From Stenotrophomonas ginsengisoli (lineage in GTDB: Bacteria > Pseudomonadota > Gammaproteobacteria > Xanthomonadales > Xanthomonadaceae): a stretch of 51,109 nucleotides of DNA. Positions 1 through 9,215 of the stretch are shown piece by piece (the first letter of the stretch is position 1; the number at the start of each line of letters is the position of its first letter). Both the position numbers and the translations under genes were made by a program. Under the pieces are notes generated by a model. It had not been told where the DNA came from, ran no database searches, and worked only from the letters and a program-made list of their open reading frames with translations. The DNA is taken from the NCBI RefSeq assembly GCF_001431485.1, contig NZ_LDJM01000005.1, positions 1 through 51,109 of the forward strand, written 5' to 3'.

Positions 1-12
1 ACTCTGAGCGCC

Positions 13-681
<669 letters not shown>

Positions 682-752
682 CAGTCGCCCGGCGGCAACT
701 CCCGCTGCCACGACTTCGCAATACCCATTAACTCTTAACAAAGGTAAGCGTC

Positions 753-1487
753 ATGCTGCAGGAAACCTTCATCGCCGCTGCTGGCGGAGCCAACGCTCTC
801 TCGCAGATGGGCTTCGAACACATGATGGCCGAAATGGTCAGCAAGCCGGGTGATTTCGCCGTCTCCTGGATCGTGTTCCTGGTCCTGGTCTTCATGTCCG
901 CCGCTTCGTGGTACTGGACTGTCATCAACATCTTCCGTTCCTCGCGCCTGAAGGCTGCTGCCGATCGCGTGCCGGCCAAGTTCTGGGATGCTCCGAATGC
1001 CCAGGCCGCCATCAGCGCCATGGAAGAAGAGCCGGCTTCCGAGCCGTTCTCCAAGATCGCCCTGGACGCTGCCCAGGCTGCTGCCCACCACTCGCGCGTT
1101 GAAAGCGCCGATGGCCTGAGCCGCTCGGAGTTCGTTGACCGCGCCCTGCGTCAGGCCGTTGTCCGTGAAACCGACGGCATCCAGGGCGGCATGATCCTGC
1201 TGGCCACCGTCGGTGCAACCGCTCCGTTCGTCGGCCTGCTGGGTACCGTGTGGGGCATCTACGGCGCACTGATCAAGATCGGCGCCACCGGTTCTGCCTC
1301 GATCGACGCCGTTGCCGGCCCGGTGGGTGAAGCCCTGATCATGACCGCCATCGGTCTGTTCGTTGCTATCCCGGCCGTGTTCGCCTTCAACTTCTTCTCG
1401 AAGATGAACAACGCTGTTGTCGGCAAGTTCGACTCGTTCGCCCACGACCTGCACGACTTCTTCGCCACCGGCTCGCGCGTTCGCTAA
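753..1487 (+). CDS. exbB: ExbB proton-channel subunit
   Basis: This 244-residue inner-membrane protein is of the MotA/TolQ/ExbB family and would form the pentameric scaffold around ExbD that powers TonB. The first membrane segment lies near residues 36-58. A long cytoplasmic loop follows, then two C-terminal segments around 145-167 and 190-212. The conserved ATVGATAPFVGLLGTVWGIY stretch is the family signature. A good ribosome site (AAAGGTAA) precedes the ATG. It lies 71 bases after tonB and 49 before the first exbD, consistent with one transcript. The family assignment is certain; assignment to ExbB rather than TolQ rests on the tonB and exbD neighbours. Confidence 0.95.
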   Translation: MLQETFIAAAGGANALSQMGFEHMMAEMVSKPGDFAVSWIVFLVLVFMSAASWYWTVINIFRSSRLKAAADRVPAKFWDAPNAQAAISAMEEEPASEPFSKIALDAAQAAAHHSRVESADGLSRSEFVDRALRQAVVRETDGIQGGMILLATVGATAPFVGLLGTVWGIYGALIKIGATGSASIDAVAGPVGEALIMTAIGLFVAIPAVFAFNFFSKMNNAVVGKFDSFAHDLHDFFATGSRVR

Positions 1488-1536
1488 GCCTGTAACGAAG
1501 TCCTCAAGTCCAAGCAACGAATAGACGGAGCCGGTT

Positions 1537-1962
1537 ATGGCCTTCAGTAGTGGAAACAGCGGCGGCCCGATGGCCGACATCAACGTCACGCCCCTGGTGG
1601 ACGTGATGCTGGTGCTGCTGATCATCTTCATCATCACGGCACCCATGATGTCGCACAAGGTTCAGGTCGACCTGCCGCAGGCCAACCTGATCCAGGATCC
1701 GGAGTCGGCGGAAAAGCGCACCAACCCGATCACCATCGCGGTGACCGAGGATGGCTCGCTTTACTGGAACGATGAGCCGATCACGAAGGAGTCCATGGAG
1801 GCTCGTTTCGCGACCGAAGCTCAGAAGACCCCGCAGCCGCCGCTGAACCTGCGCGGTGACCGCACCACCAAGATGCGAGTCATCAACGAGGTTGCCAAGA
1901 TCGCACAGGGTCAGGGCATGCTCGACATCGGCTTCGTCGCAACGAAAGAACAGGGGCAGTAA
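1537..1962 (+). CDS. exbD: ExbD biopolymer transport protein (first copy)
   Basis: This 141-residue single-pass protein of the ExbD/TolR family works with ExbB and TonB. The N-terminus carries the [20 protein letters not shown] motif, whose second aspartate in the membrane segment is the proton-carrying residue of the family. The C-terminal periplasmic domain (about 50-141) is typical in length. Three bases separate its stop from the next exbD start. The first 35 or so residues are almost identical to the downstream copy, while the periplasmic domains have diverged. Two consecutive exbD genes are a known arrangement in Xanthomonas, so the duplication is probably old with the N-terminus constrained or converted. 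Confidence 0.94.
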   Translation: MAFSSGNSGGPMADINVTPLVDVMLVLLIIFIITAPMMSHKVQVDLPQANLIQDPESAEKRTNPITIAVTEDGSLYWNDEPITKESMEARFATEAQKTPQPPLNLRGDRTTKMRVINEVAKIAQGQGMLDIGFVATKEQGQ

Positions 1963-1965
1963 GCC

Positions 1966-2373
1966 ATGGCATTCAGTTCCGGAAGCAAGGGGCCAATGGC
2001 CGACATCAACGTCACGCCGCTCGTCGACGTGATGCTGGTGCTCCTGATCATCTTCATCGTCACCGCGCCGGTCATGACCTACCCGATCGCCGTTGACCTG
2101 CCGCAGCGGGTGCTGAACCCGCCGCCGGTTACCCAAGAGCCGCCGCCGCCGATCGACATCCGCATCGACGCCAGCAACCAGGTCACGTGGAACAACTCGC
2201 CGGTAGCCGTGGGTGAACTGCAGCAGCGCATGGAGCAGGAAGTGCAGCGTGACCCGACCAACCAGCCCGAACTCCGCATCGACATCAACCCCGATTCGGA
2301 ATATGAGCTGACGGCCAAGGTCATGGCTGCTGCGAAGAATGCTCAGATGAAGAAGATTGCCTTCGTCCAGTAA
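1966..2373 (+). CDS. exbD: ExbD biopolymer transport protein (second copy)
   Basis: This 135-residue ExbD/TolR-family protein is the second of two tandem copies. It starts with [20 protein letters not shown] and has the same membrane-embedded aspartate as its neighbour. Its periplasmic domain contains a proline-rich patch ([15 protein letters not shown]) that the first copy lacks, suggesting the two proteins differ in TonB or receptor contacts. In Xanthomonas campestris the second exbD is reported to be dispensable for basic iron uptake but needed for plant-associated functions. Whether that holds here is unknown. It is the last gene of the operon and is followed by a strong terminator. Confidence 0.93.
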   Translation: MAFSSGSKGPMADINVTPLVDVMLVLLIIFIVTAPVMTYPIAVDLPQRVLNPPPVTQEPPPPIDIRIDASNQVTWNNSPVAVGELQQRMEQEVQRDPTNQPELRIDINPDSEYELTAKVMAAAKNAQMKKIAFVQ

Positions 2374-2414
2374 TACTCGCTGTATCGCAAGACCTCAGTC
2401 ATGACGCGACTGGA

Positions 2415-2445
2415 ATGCCCCCGCCCAACAGCGGGGGCATTTTTT
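2415..2445 (+). terminator. Rho-independent terminator of the tonB-exbBDD operon
   Basis: A perfect 10-bp inverted repeat (ATGCCCCCGC / GCGGGGGCAT) with a 6-base loop is followed directly by a T run. It lies 41 bases after the second exbD stop. Confidence 0.9.
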
Positions 2446-2806
2446 ATGCCCGCCTTGCAGACGCGGATCGCCCAGGGCAGCCGGCAGAGGGGCCCGCCAA
2501 GATGTGGCCACCGAGCATGGCCGCAAAGCCGCGCAGGCCGCCGGCAAAGGGCAGGATCAGGTGATGGATGGGGAAGGGGGGCCGCAATGCTGCCCGCAAC
2601 AGGGGACGCGCAGGAGGCTGGCCTGGACATCATGGCCACGCCTGCCTGCAGCCGGTGGGCGGCCGCAGGGGGGTGTGGCCGGGTCGTGGCGGTCTGGCGA
2701 TGTCCAATGCACCCACACACCCACGCGTCAGGGGGAGGGCTCAGCTGTTGTTGGCACTGGGCTCAGGTTGTGGCCGGCAGCGCTGGTGCGCTGCAGGGCG
2801 GATGTT
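2446..2806. other. Gene-free gap between exbD and pdxJ, with a possible decayed minus-strand frame
   Basis: I see no intact gene in these 361 bases between the convergent exbD and pdxJ genes. On the minus strand, 2492-2575 reads LPFAGGLRGFAAMLGGHIL with flanking residues, a Gly/Ala/Leu composition like a membrane segment. It has no start codon in frame, and the open frame upstream of it is offset by one base at a run of six C (minus strand, near 2576-2582). This could be the remnant of a small frameshifted membrane-protein gene or chance. No repeats or terminator for pdxJ are evident. Confidence 0.4.
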
Positions 2807-3574
2807 TCAAGCGGTGTGGATGGCTGCCAGGTAGGCCTTTACCGTGGCTGTCAGGCCGTCATACAGCGCTTCGCTGATCAGCGCATGGCCAATGGAGACC
2901 TCCTGCACACCCGGGACCTGGCGCAGGAACTCGGTCAGGTTGGCCTGGGACAGGTCGTGGCCGGCATTGATGCCCAGGCCGACCGCCGCCGCACGCCGCG
3001 CCGCCGTGGCAAACAGGGCCAGGCTGGCCTGCGCGCTGCCGTCGGCATGGGCCGCGGCGTAGGGGCCGGTATACAGCTCGATGCGGTCGGCACCGAGTTC
3101 GGCCGCACGCTCCAGCAACGGGTTTTCGGCATCGACAAACAGGCTGACGCGGCTGCCCAGCGCCTTGAACTCGGCAATCAGGGCCGCCAGTTGTTGCGGC
3201 TCGTGGCGGAAGTCGAAGCCGTGGTCGGAGGTCAGCTGGCCATCGCTGTCGGGCACCAGGGTGACCTGGGCCGGAAGGGTGCTGCGGCACAGGGCGAGCA
3301 GGCCGGGATAGCCGACGCGCGGCGGGGCAAACGGGTTGCCTTCGATGTTCAGTTCCACCTGCGCGGCGCGGCACAGGGCGTCCAGGGCCAACACGTCATC
3401 GGCGCGGATATGCCGGGCATCCGGGCGCGGGTGCACGGTGATGCCATGGGCACCGGCCTGCAGGCAGGTACGGGCAGCCTGCACCACGTCAGGCTCGCTG
3501 CCACCACGGGAGTTGCGCAGCACCGCGATCTTGTTGACGTTCACGCTCAACGCGGTACGGGGGGAAAGGCTCAT
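2807..3574 (-). CDS. pdxJ: Pyridoxine 5'-phosphate synthase PdxJ
   Basis: PdxJ condenses 1-deoxyxylulose 5-phosphate with 3-amino-2-oxopropyl phosphate to pyridoxine 5'-phosphate, the last ring-forming step of de novo vitamin B6 synthesis. The product is a 255-residue TIM barrel, close to the usual 240-250. Family landmarks include the N-terminal [17 protein letters not shown], the HPRPDARHI motif and NIEGNPF. The start at MSLSPRT is preferred because the frame upstream lacks PdxJ character and overlaps the preceding small gene. It is the last gene of a minus-strand group with the small membrane protein (stop at 3579) and cls. PLP made by this route is the cofactor of the aminotransferase at 12433-13635. 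Confidence 0.93.
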   Translation of the reverse strand: MSLSPRTALSVNVNKIAVLRNSRGGSEPDVVQAARTCLQAGAHGITVHPRPDARHIRADDVLALDALCRAAQVELNIEGNPFAPPRVGYPGLLALCRSTLPAQVTLVPDSDGQLTSDHGFDFRHEPQQLAALIAEFKALGSRVSLFVDAENPLLERAAELGADRIELYTGPYAAAHADGSAQASLALFATAARRAAAVGLGINAGHDLSQANLTEFLRQVPGVQEVSIGHALISEALYDGLTATVKAYLAAIHTA

Positions 3575-3578
3575 GCGC

Positions 3579-3800
3579 TCAGGCTTCCTCGCCGGGGCGA
3601 CGATGCCCCGGACGGTTGGGTTCATCGGGATCCAGCAGACCCGGCAGTGGGCGGTTGGCCTGGGCCAGGCTCAGGCCACGGCTCCAACCCAGTGCGGCGA
3701 GCAGGCTCAGCAGCAGGCTGCCGCCAAGCAGGCCGGAATGGCTGGTCAGGCAGGCCAGGGCAAACAGCGCGACGGCAGACAACAGCAGCAACCAGTGCAT
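3579..3800 (-). CDS. Small inner-membrane protein between cls and pdxJ
   Basis: This is a 73-residue protein of unknown function. It begins with two hydrophobic segments (about residues 3-18 and 23-37) and ends in a short polar, proline- and arginine-rich tail. An GGAG ribosome site lies just upstream of the ATG. Its stop is four bases before the pdxJ start, so the two are probably cotranscribed and possibly translationally coupled. No catalytic motif is visible. Reality is supported by the ribosome site, tight spacing and membrane-like composition. Confidence 0.65.
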   Translation of the reverse strand: MHWLLLLSAVALFALACLTSHSGLLGGSLLLSLLAALGWSRGLSLAQANRPLPGLLDPDEPNRPGHRRPGEEA

Positions 3801-3863
3801 GGCCGGCTCCGGCAGACGGGGAGGGCAGAGTGTAGCGCCCGCCTGCCACGGCGGGCAGGGCCG

Positions 3864-5327
3864 TTACAGCAGCGGCGAGGCGAGGCGGGCGAAGCCCTCG
3901 GGCAGGCGGTCGCGCCACAGCGAGCGGTTGCGCGCCGGGGTCACTTCCACCGCCTGCTCGAACTCGGCCTGCAGCAGCTGCTCCAGTTCGCCGGTGATGG
4001 CCTTGTCGCGGATCATCATCGACAGCTCGAAGTTCAGGCGGAAGCTGCGGTGGTCGAAGTTGGCACTGCCCACGATGGACAGGTGGTCATCGGCGATGAA
4101 GGCCTTGGTGTGCAGCATGCGCGGGCCGTATTCGAAGATGCGTACGCCAGCGGCCAGCAGCTCGTCGAAGTAGGAGCGTGCGGCCAGGGTCACCAGCAGC
4201 GAGTCGCTGCGCTTGGGCACCAGCAAGCGGGTATCCAGGCCGCCCAGCGCGGCCGAGGTCAGGGCCATGCAGGCCGCTTCGCCGGGGACGAAATACGGGG
4301 TGACCAGCCAGACCCGGCGGCGGGCCTCGTGGATGGCCGCCACGTGCAGGCGGTGGATGGTCTCCCAGCCTGAATCCGGCCCGGAAACCAGCACCTGGGT
4401 CTGGATCTCGCGCGACGGCGGTTCGGGCGCCGGTGTGCGCGGCCACAGTTGTGCCGGCATCAGGGCCTGCTTCTTCTGGCCGCTGGCATAGAGCCAGTCC
4501 TCGATGAAGACCAGCTGCAGGTTGCGCACCACCGGGCCTTCCACCCGCATGTGCAGGTCGCGGTAGGCATCCTCGCGGATGCGCTCGTCCTGTTCGTCGG
4601 TGATGTTGATGCCGCCGGTGAAGGCGACCAGGCCATCGACGATCACCAGCTTGCGGTGGGTGCGCAGGTTCATCCACGGCCGTTTGAACGGGCGCAGCAG
4701 CTGGCTGGGGTGGAACCAGACCACCTCGGCGCCGGCGTCGAACAGCGGCTGCAGGAAGGCCTTGCGGATCTTGCTCGAGCCGATCGCATCGATCAGCAGG
4801 CGTACCTGCACACCGGCCCGGGCCCGCTCGACCAGGGCATCGCGCAGGGCGGTGCCGTTCTGCTCCGGGGTGAAGATGTAATACAGCAGGTGGACATGGT
4901 CACGTGCCTGCTGCACCGCCTCGATGATGGCCGGATACGCATTGCCACCGTCCACCAGCCATTGCAGCGAGGTGGCGGTGGTGGGCGGCAGGCCGGTGGT
5001 GGACTGGGCGATCTTGGCCAGCTCGCTGGCGTTCTCGTTGACCGGGCAGACCGCGCGGTAGCTGTTCATTTCCTCGCGGTGGCGGCCACGGCGGATGTTC
5101 TGTCGCTTCACCTTCTGCGGGCCGAGCAGGTAATAGATCAACAGGCCGATATAGGGCAGGGCGGCCAGGCTGAGCACCCAGCTCAGGGTGGCCACCGGTT
5201 CGCGCTTCTGCAGCACGATGTAGCCAACCAGCCACACCAGGTAGACCAGGTACAGGGCCAGCGCCACGCTGGCCAGGTGGGGGATGCTGGCCAGCCAGTC
5301 CCAGGCGTTCTTCAGGGAAGTGATCAT
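3864..5327 (-). CDS. cls: Cardiolipin synthase (phospholipase D superfamily)
   Basis: The enzyme joins two phosphatidylglycerols to cardiolipin at the inner membrane. The 487-residue protein starts with two membrane helices (about 15-38 and 47-69). Two catalytic HKD motifs follow, one at about residue 224 (HRKLVIVDG with the later GG-NI) and one at about 406 (HTKAFIADD, then GSANFD). This layout and length match the bacterial ClsA type. It is first in a minus-strand group with the small membrane protein and pdxJ. A 7-bp GCCCGCC/GGCGGGC inverted repeat lies just downstream (3837-3856) but has no U tract, so it is a weak terminator at best. Confidence 0.94.
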   Translation of the reverse strand: MITSLKNAWDWLASIPHLASVALALYLVYLVWLVGYIVLQKREPVATLSWVLSLAALPYIGLLIYYLLGPQKVKRQNIRRGRHREEMNSYRAVCPVNENASELAKIAQSTTGLPPTTATSLQWLVDGGNAYPAIIEAVQQARDHVHLLYYIFTPEQNGTALRDALVERARAGVQVRLLIDAIGSSKIRKAFLQPLFDAGAEVVWFHPSQLLRPFKRPWMNLRTHRKLVIVDGLVAFTGGINITDEQDERIREDAYRDLHMRVEGPVVRNLQLVFIEDWLYASGQKKQALMPAQLWPRTPAPEPPSREIQTQVLVSGPDSGWETIHRLHVAAIHEARRRVWLVTPYFVPGEAACMALTSAALGGLDTRLLVPKRSDSLLVTLAARSYFDELLAAGVRIFEYGPRMLHTKAFIADDHLSIVGSANFDHRSFRLNFELSMMIRDKAITGELEQLLQAEFEQAVEVTPARNRSLWRDRLPEGFARLASPLL

Positions 5328-5388
5328 GGCCCGATTCTAGGCAGTGTCGGGCGCAGGTGGCGTATAGCGGGGATTTATTTCATAAGTG

Positions 5389-5394
5389 TAATAT
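5389..5394 (+). promoter_or_regulatory. Candidate -10 box placing transcription start at the marR-type ATG
   Basis: TAATAT at 5389-5394 is a good sigma-70 -10 element and ends six bases before the ATG at 5401. Transcription from it would begin at or next to the start codon. No Shine-Dalgarno sequence lies between them and no convincing -35 is visible. A leaderless mRNA is inferred. Confidence 0.45.
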
Positions 5395-5400
5395 ATACCA

Positions 5401-5916
5401 ATGAAGAAGATTCCTGCGCCATCACCGCTGGTCGGTGTGATGCTGTCGCGCCTGCAGCAGAGCCAGCAGCGCCATCCCGGTTTCCCGCGCGACCAGGCCG
5501 TGCTGGTGCGTCTGGTCAAGTTGCTGCACCGCCTGTTCAACGACAACGCCAACGCGCTGCTGCGCGAGCACGGCCTGAACCATCCCGAGTACAACGTGCT
5601 GATCATGCTGGACGGCAGCAGCGAGGGGTTGAGCCCGGGTGAGCTGGCCGAGGCCACCAGCGAGAAGGCGGCCAACACCACGCGCCTGGTGGACCAGCTG
5701 CTGGGCAAGGGCCTGGTCACGCGCAGCCCGTGCAATGACGACCGGCGCCGGCTGCTGGTGCGCCTGAGCCCGCAGGGCGAGGCTCTGCTGGAAGTGCTCA
5801 TCCCGCTCATCGCGCGGCAGCTGGAGGGGTTTTTTGCGCCCCTGGCCGGTGATGAGCAGAGGCAGCTGGAGCAGCTGCTGCAGCAGGTGGTGGCCGGGGT
5901 GGAAGCCGGCCAATGA
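5401..5916 (+). CDS. MarR-family transcriptional regulator of the adjacent efflux operon
   Basis: This 171-residue winged-helix protein has the MarR core. Helices around HPEYNVLIMLD lead into the recognition region (ELAEATSEKAANTTRLVDQL, about residues 82-101) and the wing with DDRRRLLVRLSPQG (about 112-125). Its stop overlaps the start of the FUSC pump gene by four bases (ATGA), so regulator and pump are cotranscribed. Local autorepression relieved by an aromatic ligand is the usual pattern for this arrangement but is inferred here. No ribosome site precedes the ATG; a -10-like TAATAT sits so close that a leaderless message is likely. An internal ATG at codon 14 is an alternative start but would remove part of the first helix. 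Confidence 0.9.
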   Translation: MKKIPAPSPLVGVMLSRLQQSQQRHPGFPRDQAVLVRLVKLLHRLFNDNANALLREHGLNHPEYNVLIMLDGSSEGLSPGELAEATSEKAANTTRLVDQLLGKGLVTRSPCNDDRRRLLVRLSPQGEALLEVLIPLIARQLEGFFAPLAGDEQRQLEQLLQQVVAGVEAGQ

Positions 5917-7964
5917 GTGGTGCGGCAAGTACAACGGGCAACGACCGGCAGGATGCGCTTGCCCGGGCAGCGCTGTGGCGCGAGGAAGGCCAGGTCTGGC
6001 TGTACATCGGCAAGACCCTGCTGGCCTTGTACCTGACGGCCTGGCTGGCGATGCGTCTGGCCATGCCCTCGCCGCTGACCTGCATGCTGACCGTGTTGAT
6101 CGTGATGAACCGGCAGACCGGGCTGGTGCTGGCCAAGGCCTTCTACCGTGGGCTGGGCACCCTGCTGGGCTGTATCGGTGGGGTTGCGCTGGTGGCCCTG
6201 TTTCCGCAGCAGCCGTTGCTGTTGCTGCTGGCCATGGCCCTGTGGGCCGGGGCGATGGCGGCCGGGGCCATGCTCAACCGCAACCTGCGTGCCTACACCT
6301 TTGTCCTGGCCGGTTACACGGTGGCGATGATCGTGCTGCCGTCGGTCAACGACCCGGCAGGCGTGTTCGATACCGCCATCTGGCGTCTGGCCGAGGTCGG
6401 CCTGGGTCTGGTGGTGGCCAGCTGTGTATTCGACATTGCCTGGCCCAACCGCCTGCACCAGCCCTTGCGTGGGCTGTCCCAGGCCAAGGGCAAGGCCTTG
6501 CTGGCGCTGGTCGGCAAGGTCGCCGTGCAGGGGCTGGAGGATGGCCAGGGGCTGGCATCGCAAGCGCGGGCGCTGGGTGCCAAGGCCGTCGCGCTGGAAG
6601 ACCTGCGCAGTGTGGCCCTGTTCGATGACCCATCCGTGCGCGCCAGTGACGGCATGCTGCGTCAGCTCAACCAGCGCTACCTGCATGTGCTGTCGCGGCT
6701 GCAGCTGTTGCAGCGTGCCTGGCAGCGCAGCCCGGAGCAGGAGCGGCTGCGCCTGGACGCGGCGTTGCGCGCGCTGCCGCCCGGCCTTGCCGATGCCGAC
6801 CCGCAGCAGGGCGACCTGGTGCCGGCCGTGCAGCGCTGGCGTGAGGGGCTGGCAGCAGGGCATGCCGGTGAAGGGCCGGCCCTGGTCGAGTTTGCCGATG
6901 TCCTGGTCGATTACCTGCAACTGGCCGCCGCCAGTGATGTGGACCAGGGCCATCGCCTGCCGCAACGGCTGCGGCGCGCCCCGCCGGCTTTCGTGCGGGT
7001 GACCGACCCGCTGGCGGTGCTGCTCACCTTCACCCGCGCGGCACTGGTGATGCTGGTGATGGGCCTGCTGTGGATTGCCAGTGGCTGGAACAGTGGTTCC
7101 ACCGCCCTGTTCGGCATCGTGGCCCTGCTGTGCATGCTGTCTGCGGCGCCGCAGCCGGCCCTGATCGCCCGCCAGATCTGCCTGGGCCACACCCTGGCAC
7201 CGGTGCTGGCCCTGCTGCTGTATTCGGTGCTGCCGATCCTGCCGACCTTCGGCCTGCTGGTGCTGGGCAGCCTGCCGTTGCTGCTGCTGATCCTGCGTAT
7301 CGGTGCCCATCCGCCGCTGGCACCGCTGGGCATGGCCCTGAACATGGGGGTGATGGTGGCTCTGGGGCTGGGCCTGGCTCCGACGTTGAACCCGCAGTTC
7401 TATCTCAACGATGCCCTGGCCATTGCCGCGGGGGCCGGGATTGCCCTGCTGGCCTTCATCCTGATGCCCAACCTGACCGGCAGCCGTGGCCAGCGTCGGC
7501 GCCTGCACCGCTTGCTGCGCCTGCAGGTGGCCCTGGCCGCGCACGCGCCGCTGCGTGGCTTGCCGCAGCGCTTTGACAGCCGCATGCAGGATTTGCTGCT
7601 GCAGCTGGGCAACCTCAGCGCCCCGGGCAGCGTGGCCGCGCGCCGGTTGGACCAATGGATGGGCCAGATCCACCAGGTGGGCCAGAGCGTGATCGGCCTG
7701 CGCCAGTGGCAGGCCGCCCAGCCGCGCTTGGCGGCGGCCCCCAGGCGGGCCCTGCGCGAGCTGCTTGATGCCCTGGCCCAGCTGTACCGCCAGCCCGGCC
7801 CCGGCCAGCGCCAGCAGGCCATGGCCGCCCTGGCCACGGCCCGGCAGCAGCTGGATGCTGCCCCCGCCCAGCGTCTGCTGGCCCAGCTGGACGTGGAATT
7901 GAACCAGGGCCACCGGGCGTTGTGCCCGGCCCCGATTGTTGCCGGAGCTGCCCATGCCGCTTGA
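5913..7964 (+). CDS. FUSC-family aromatic-acid/toxicant efflux pump (AaeB-like)
   Basis: This large inner-membrane protein has 683 residues. It has the duplicated architecture of the FUSC/AaeB family: five or six membrane helices in the first part (about 28-180), a soluble middle domain (about 190-365), a second membrane block (about 370-525) and a cytoplasmic tail. Hydrophobic runs such as VALFPQQPLLLLLAMALW and the second-half FTRAALVMLVMGLLW fit. In E. coli AaeB exports p-hydroxybenzoate and related aromatic carboxylates together with an AaeA adaptor and the small AaeX. All three partners are present here in the order pump, DUF1656, adaptor. The real substrate cannot be read from sequence. 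It overlaps the upstream regulator by four bases and the downstream gene by eleven. Confidence 0.88.
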   Translation: MSGAASTTGNDRQDALARAALWREEGQVWLYIGKTLLALYLTAWLAMRLAMPSPLTCMLTVLIVMNRQTGLVLAKAFYRGLGTLLGCIGGVALVALFPQQPLLLLLAMALWAGAMAAGAMLNRNLRAYTFVLAGYTVAMIVLPSVNDPAGVFDTAIWRLAEVGLGLVVASCVFDIAWPNRLHQPLRGLSQAKGKALLALVGKVAVQGLEDGQGLASQARALGAKAVALEDLRSVALFDDPSVRASDGMLRQLNQRYLHVLSRLQLLQRAWQRSPEQERLRLDAALRALPPGLADADPQQGDLVPAVQRWREGLAAGHAGEGPALVEFADVLVDYLQLAAASDVDQGHRLPQRLRRAPPAFVRVTDPLAVLLTFTRAALVMLVMGLLWIASGWNSGSTALFGIVALLCMLSAAPQPALIARQICLGHTLAPVLALLLYSVLPILPTFGLLVLGSLPLLLLILRIGAHPPLAPLGMALNMGVMVALGLGLAPTLNPQFYLNDALAIAAGAGIALLAFILMPNLTGSRGQRRRLHRLLRLQVALAAHAPLRGLPQRFDSRMQDLLLQLGNLSAPGSVAARRLDQWMGQIHQVGQSVIGLRQWQAAQPRLAAAPRRALRELLDALAQLYRQPGPGQRQQAMAALATARQQLDAAPAQRLLAQLDVELNQGHRALCPAPIVAGAAHAA

Positions 7965-8151
7965 GTTTTCCCTGGCCGGCATCTACCTGCCGGCACCGTT
8001 GGTGCTGGCCGTGCTGTCGCTGCCGTTCTACCTGTTGCTGGATGTCGTGCTGGCGCGGTTGGGGGTCTACCGCCGCGCGCTGCATCCCTCCTTGTTGCGC
8101 ATCGCCTTGTTCGTGGTGGTTTACGCCAGCGCGGTGCTGATCCTGCTGTGA
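7954..8151 (+). CDS. DUF1656 small membrane protein (AaeX-like)
   Basis: The 65-residue protein has two hydrophobic helices (about 11-32 and 44-64) and the MPxEFxLxGIYLPAPLV opening typical of DUF1656. The family is found almost only between FUSC pumps and HlyD-type adaptors. The start at MPLEFS is chosen because GGAG lies seven bases upstream; a longer start at 7936 would carry non-family residues. It overlaps the pump gene by eleven bases and ends ten bases before the adaptor. Its role in the pump is not known. Confidence 0.85.
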   Translation: MPLEFSLAGIYLPAPLVLAVLSLPFYLLLDVVLARLGVYRRALHPSLLRIALFVVVYASAVLILL

Positions 8152-8161
8152 GTGAATTGCC

Positions 8162-9160
8162 ATGAAGAATGCAAACGTCGTACGGATGTCGATAACCGCC
8201 GTGGTGGTCCTGCTGGCCCTGCTGCTGGCCTGGCTGGCCTGGCACCACTACATGCTCAGCCCCTGGACGCGTGATGCGCGGGTACGGGCCGAGGTGGTGC
8301 GCATTGCCCCGGATGTGCCCGGCCGGGTCAGCCAGGTGCTGGTGCAGGACAACCAGATGGTCGAGCAGGGCCAGCTGCTGTATGTGATCGACCCGCAGCC
8401 TTACGAACTGGCCGTGGCCAGTGCCCGGGCCGACCTGGCCGCGGCCACTGCCGCCGCCCGCAATGCCGGGGCCAGTGTGGCGGCGGCCAGTGCGGGCATC
8501 GCCGCCAGTGCCGCCGAACAGCAGATGCGCCAGCAGCAGGCCGCGCGCCGCGCCGGCCTGGGCGACCTGGTCTCGCGTGAGGCCCGTGATGATGCTGCCG
8601 CCCAGGCGCGTGCGGCCACTGCCGGGCTAGCCCAGGCCCAGGCCAACCGGCAGGCGGCATCGGCCGGCCAGCAGCAGGCGCTGGCCAGCGTGGAACAGGC
8701 GTCCGTAGCGCTGGCCCGGGCCGAACTGGAGCTGCAACGCACCCAGGTGCGCGCGCCGCGGGCCGGTACGGTGACCAACCTGGATGTCCGCCAGGGCGAC
8801 TGGGCCAGTGCCGGCCAGGCGCGCATGGCCCTGGTCGGTACCCAGTCGATGTGGGTGTATGCCTATTTCGAGGAAACCAAACTGCCGGCCATCCATGTCG
8901 GCGATGTGGTGGACATCCAGCTGATGGCCGGCGGCACCCACCTGCGGGGCCGGGTCGAGGGCATTGCCACCGGTATTGCCGACGCCGCCAGCCCGACCGC
9001 AGACAACCTGCTGGCCGATGTGCAGCCCACCTTCAACTGGATCCGCCTGGCCCAGCGCATTCCGGTGCGGGTCGGGATCGATCCGGCCAGCATGCCCGAA
9101 GGCACCCTGCTGGCGGCCGGCATGAGCGCCAGCGTGCGCGTGTTGCCCACGCGCAACTGA
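8162..9160 (+). CDS. HlyD/EmrA-type periplasmic adaptor of the efflux operon (AaeA-like)
   Basis: This 332-residue membrane fusion protein would link the FUSC pump to an outer-membrane channel. A single N-terminal anchor (about residues 10-28) precedes the first half of the lipoyl/barrel-sandwich domain (PDVPGRVSQVLVQDNQMVEQGQLLYVIDP). A long alanine-rich coiled-coil hairpin spans about 75-190. The second half-lipoyl segment follows (TQVRAPRAGTVTNLDVRQGD), then a beta-barrel domain (VYAYFEETKLPAIHVGD). No outer-membrane factor gene is encoded nearby, so a housekeeping TolC-like channel presumably completes the pump. It is the last gene of the unit. Confidence 0.92.
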   Translation: MKNANVVRMSITAVVVLLALLLAWLAWHHYMLSPWTRDARVRAEVVRIAPDVPGRVSQVLVQDNQMVEQGQLLYVIDPQPYELAVASARADLAAATAAARNAGASVAAASAGIAASAAEQQMRQQQAARRAGLGDLVSREARDDAAAQARAATAGLAQAQANRQAASAGQQQALASVEQASVALARAELELQRTQVRAPRAGTVTNLDVRQGDWASAGQARMALVGTQSMWVYAYFEETKLPAIHVGDVVDIQLMAGGTHLRGRVEGIATGIADAASPTADNLLADVQPTFNWIRLAQRIPVRVGIDPASMPEGTLLAAGMSASVRVLPTRN

Positions 9161-9215
9161 ACCCGGGGCGTTGTCCGGCGCAGCGTCTGCGACGCGGTCA
9201 CGGCATGCTGTGGGC

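Noticed and set aside
5337..7982. 881-codon minus-strand open frame antisense to the efflux operon
   Set aside because: Gln/His/Arg-rich shadow of the FUSC pump gene, without ribosome site or domain.
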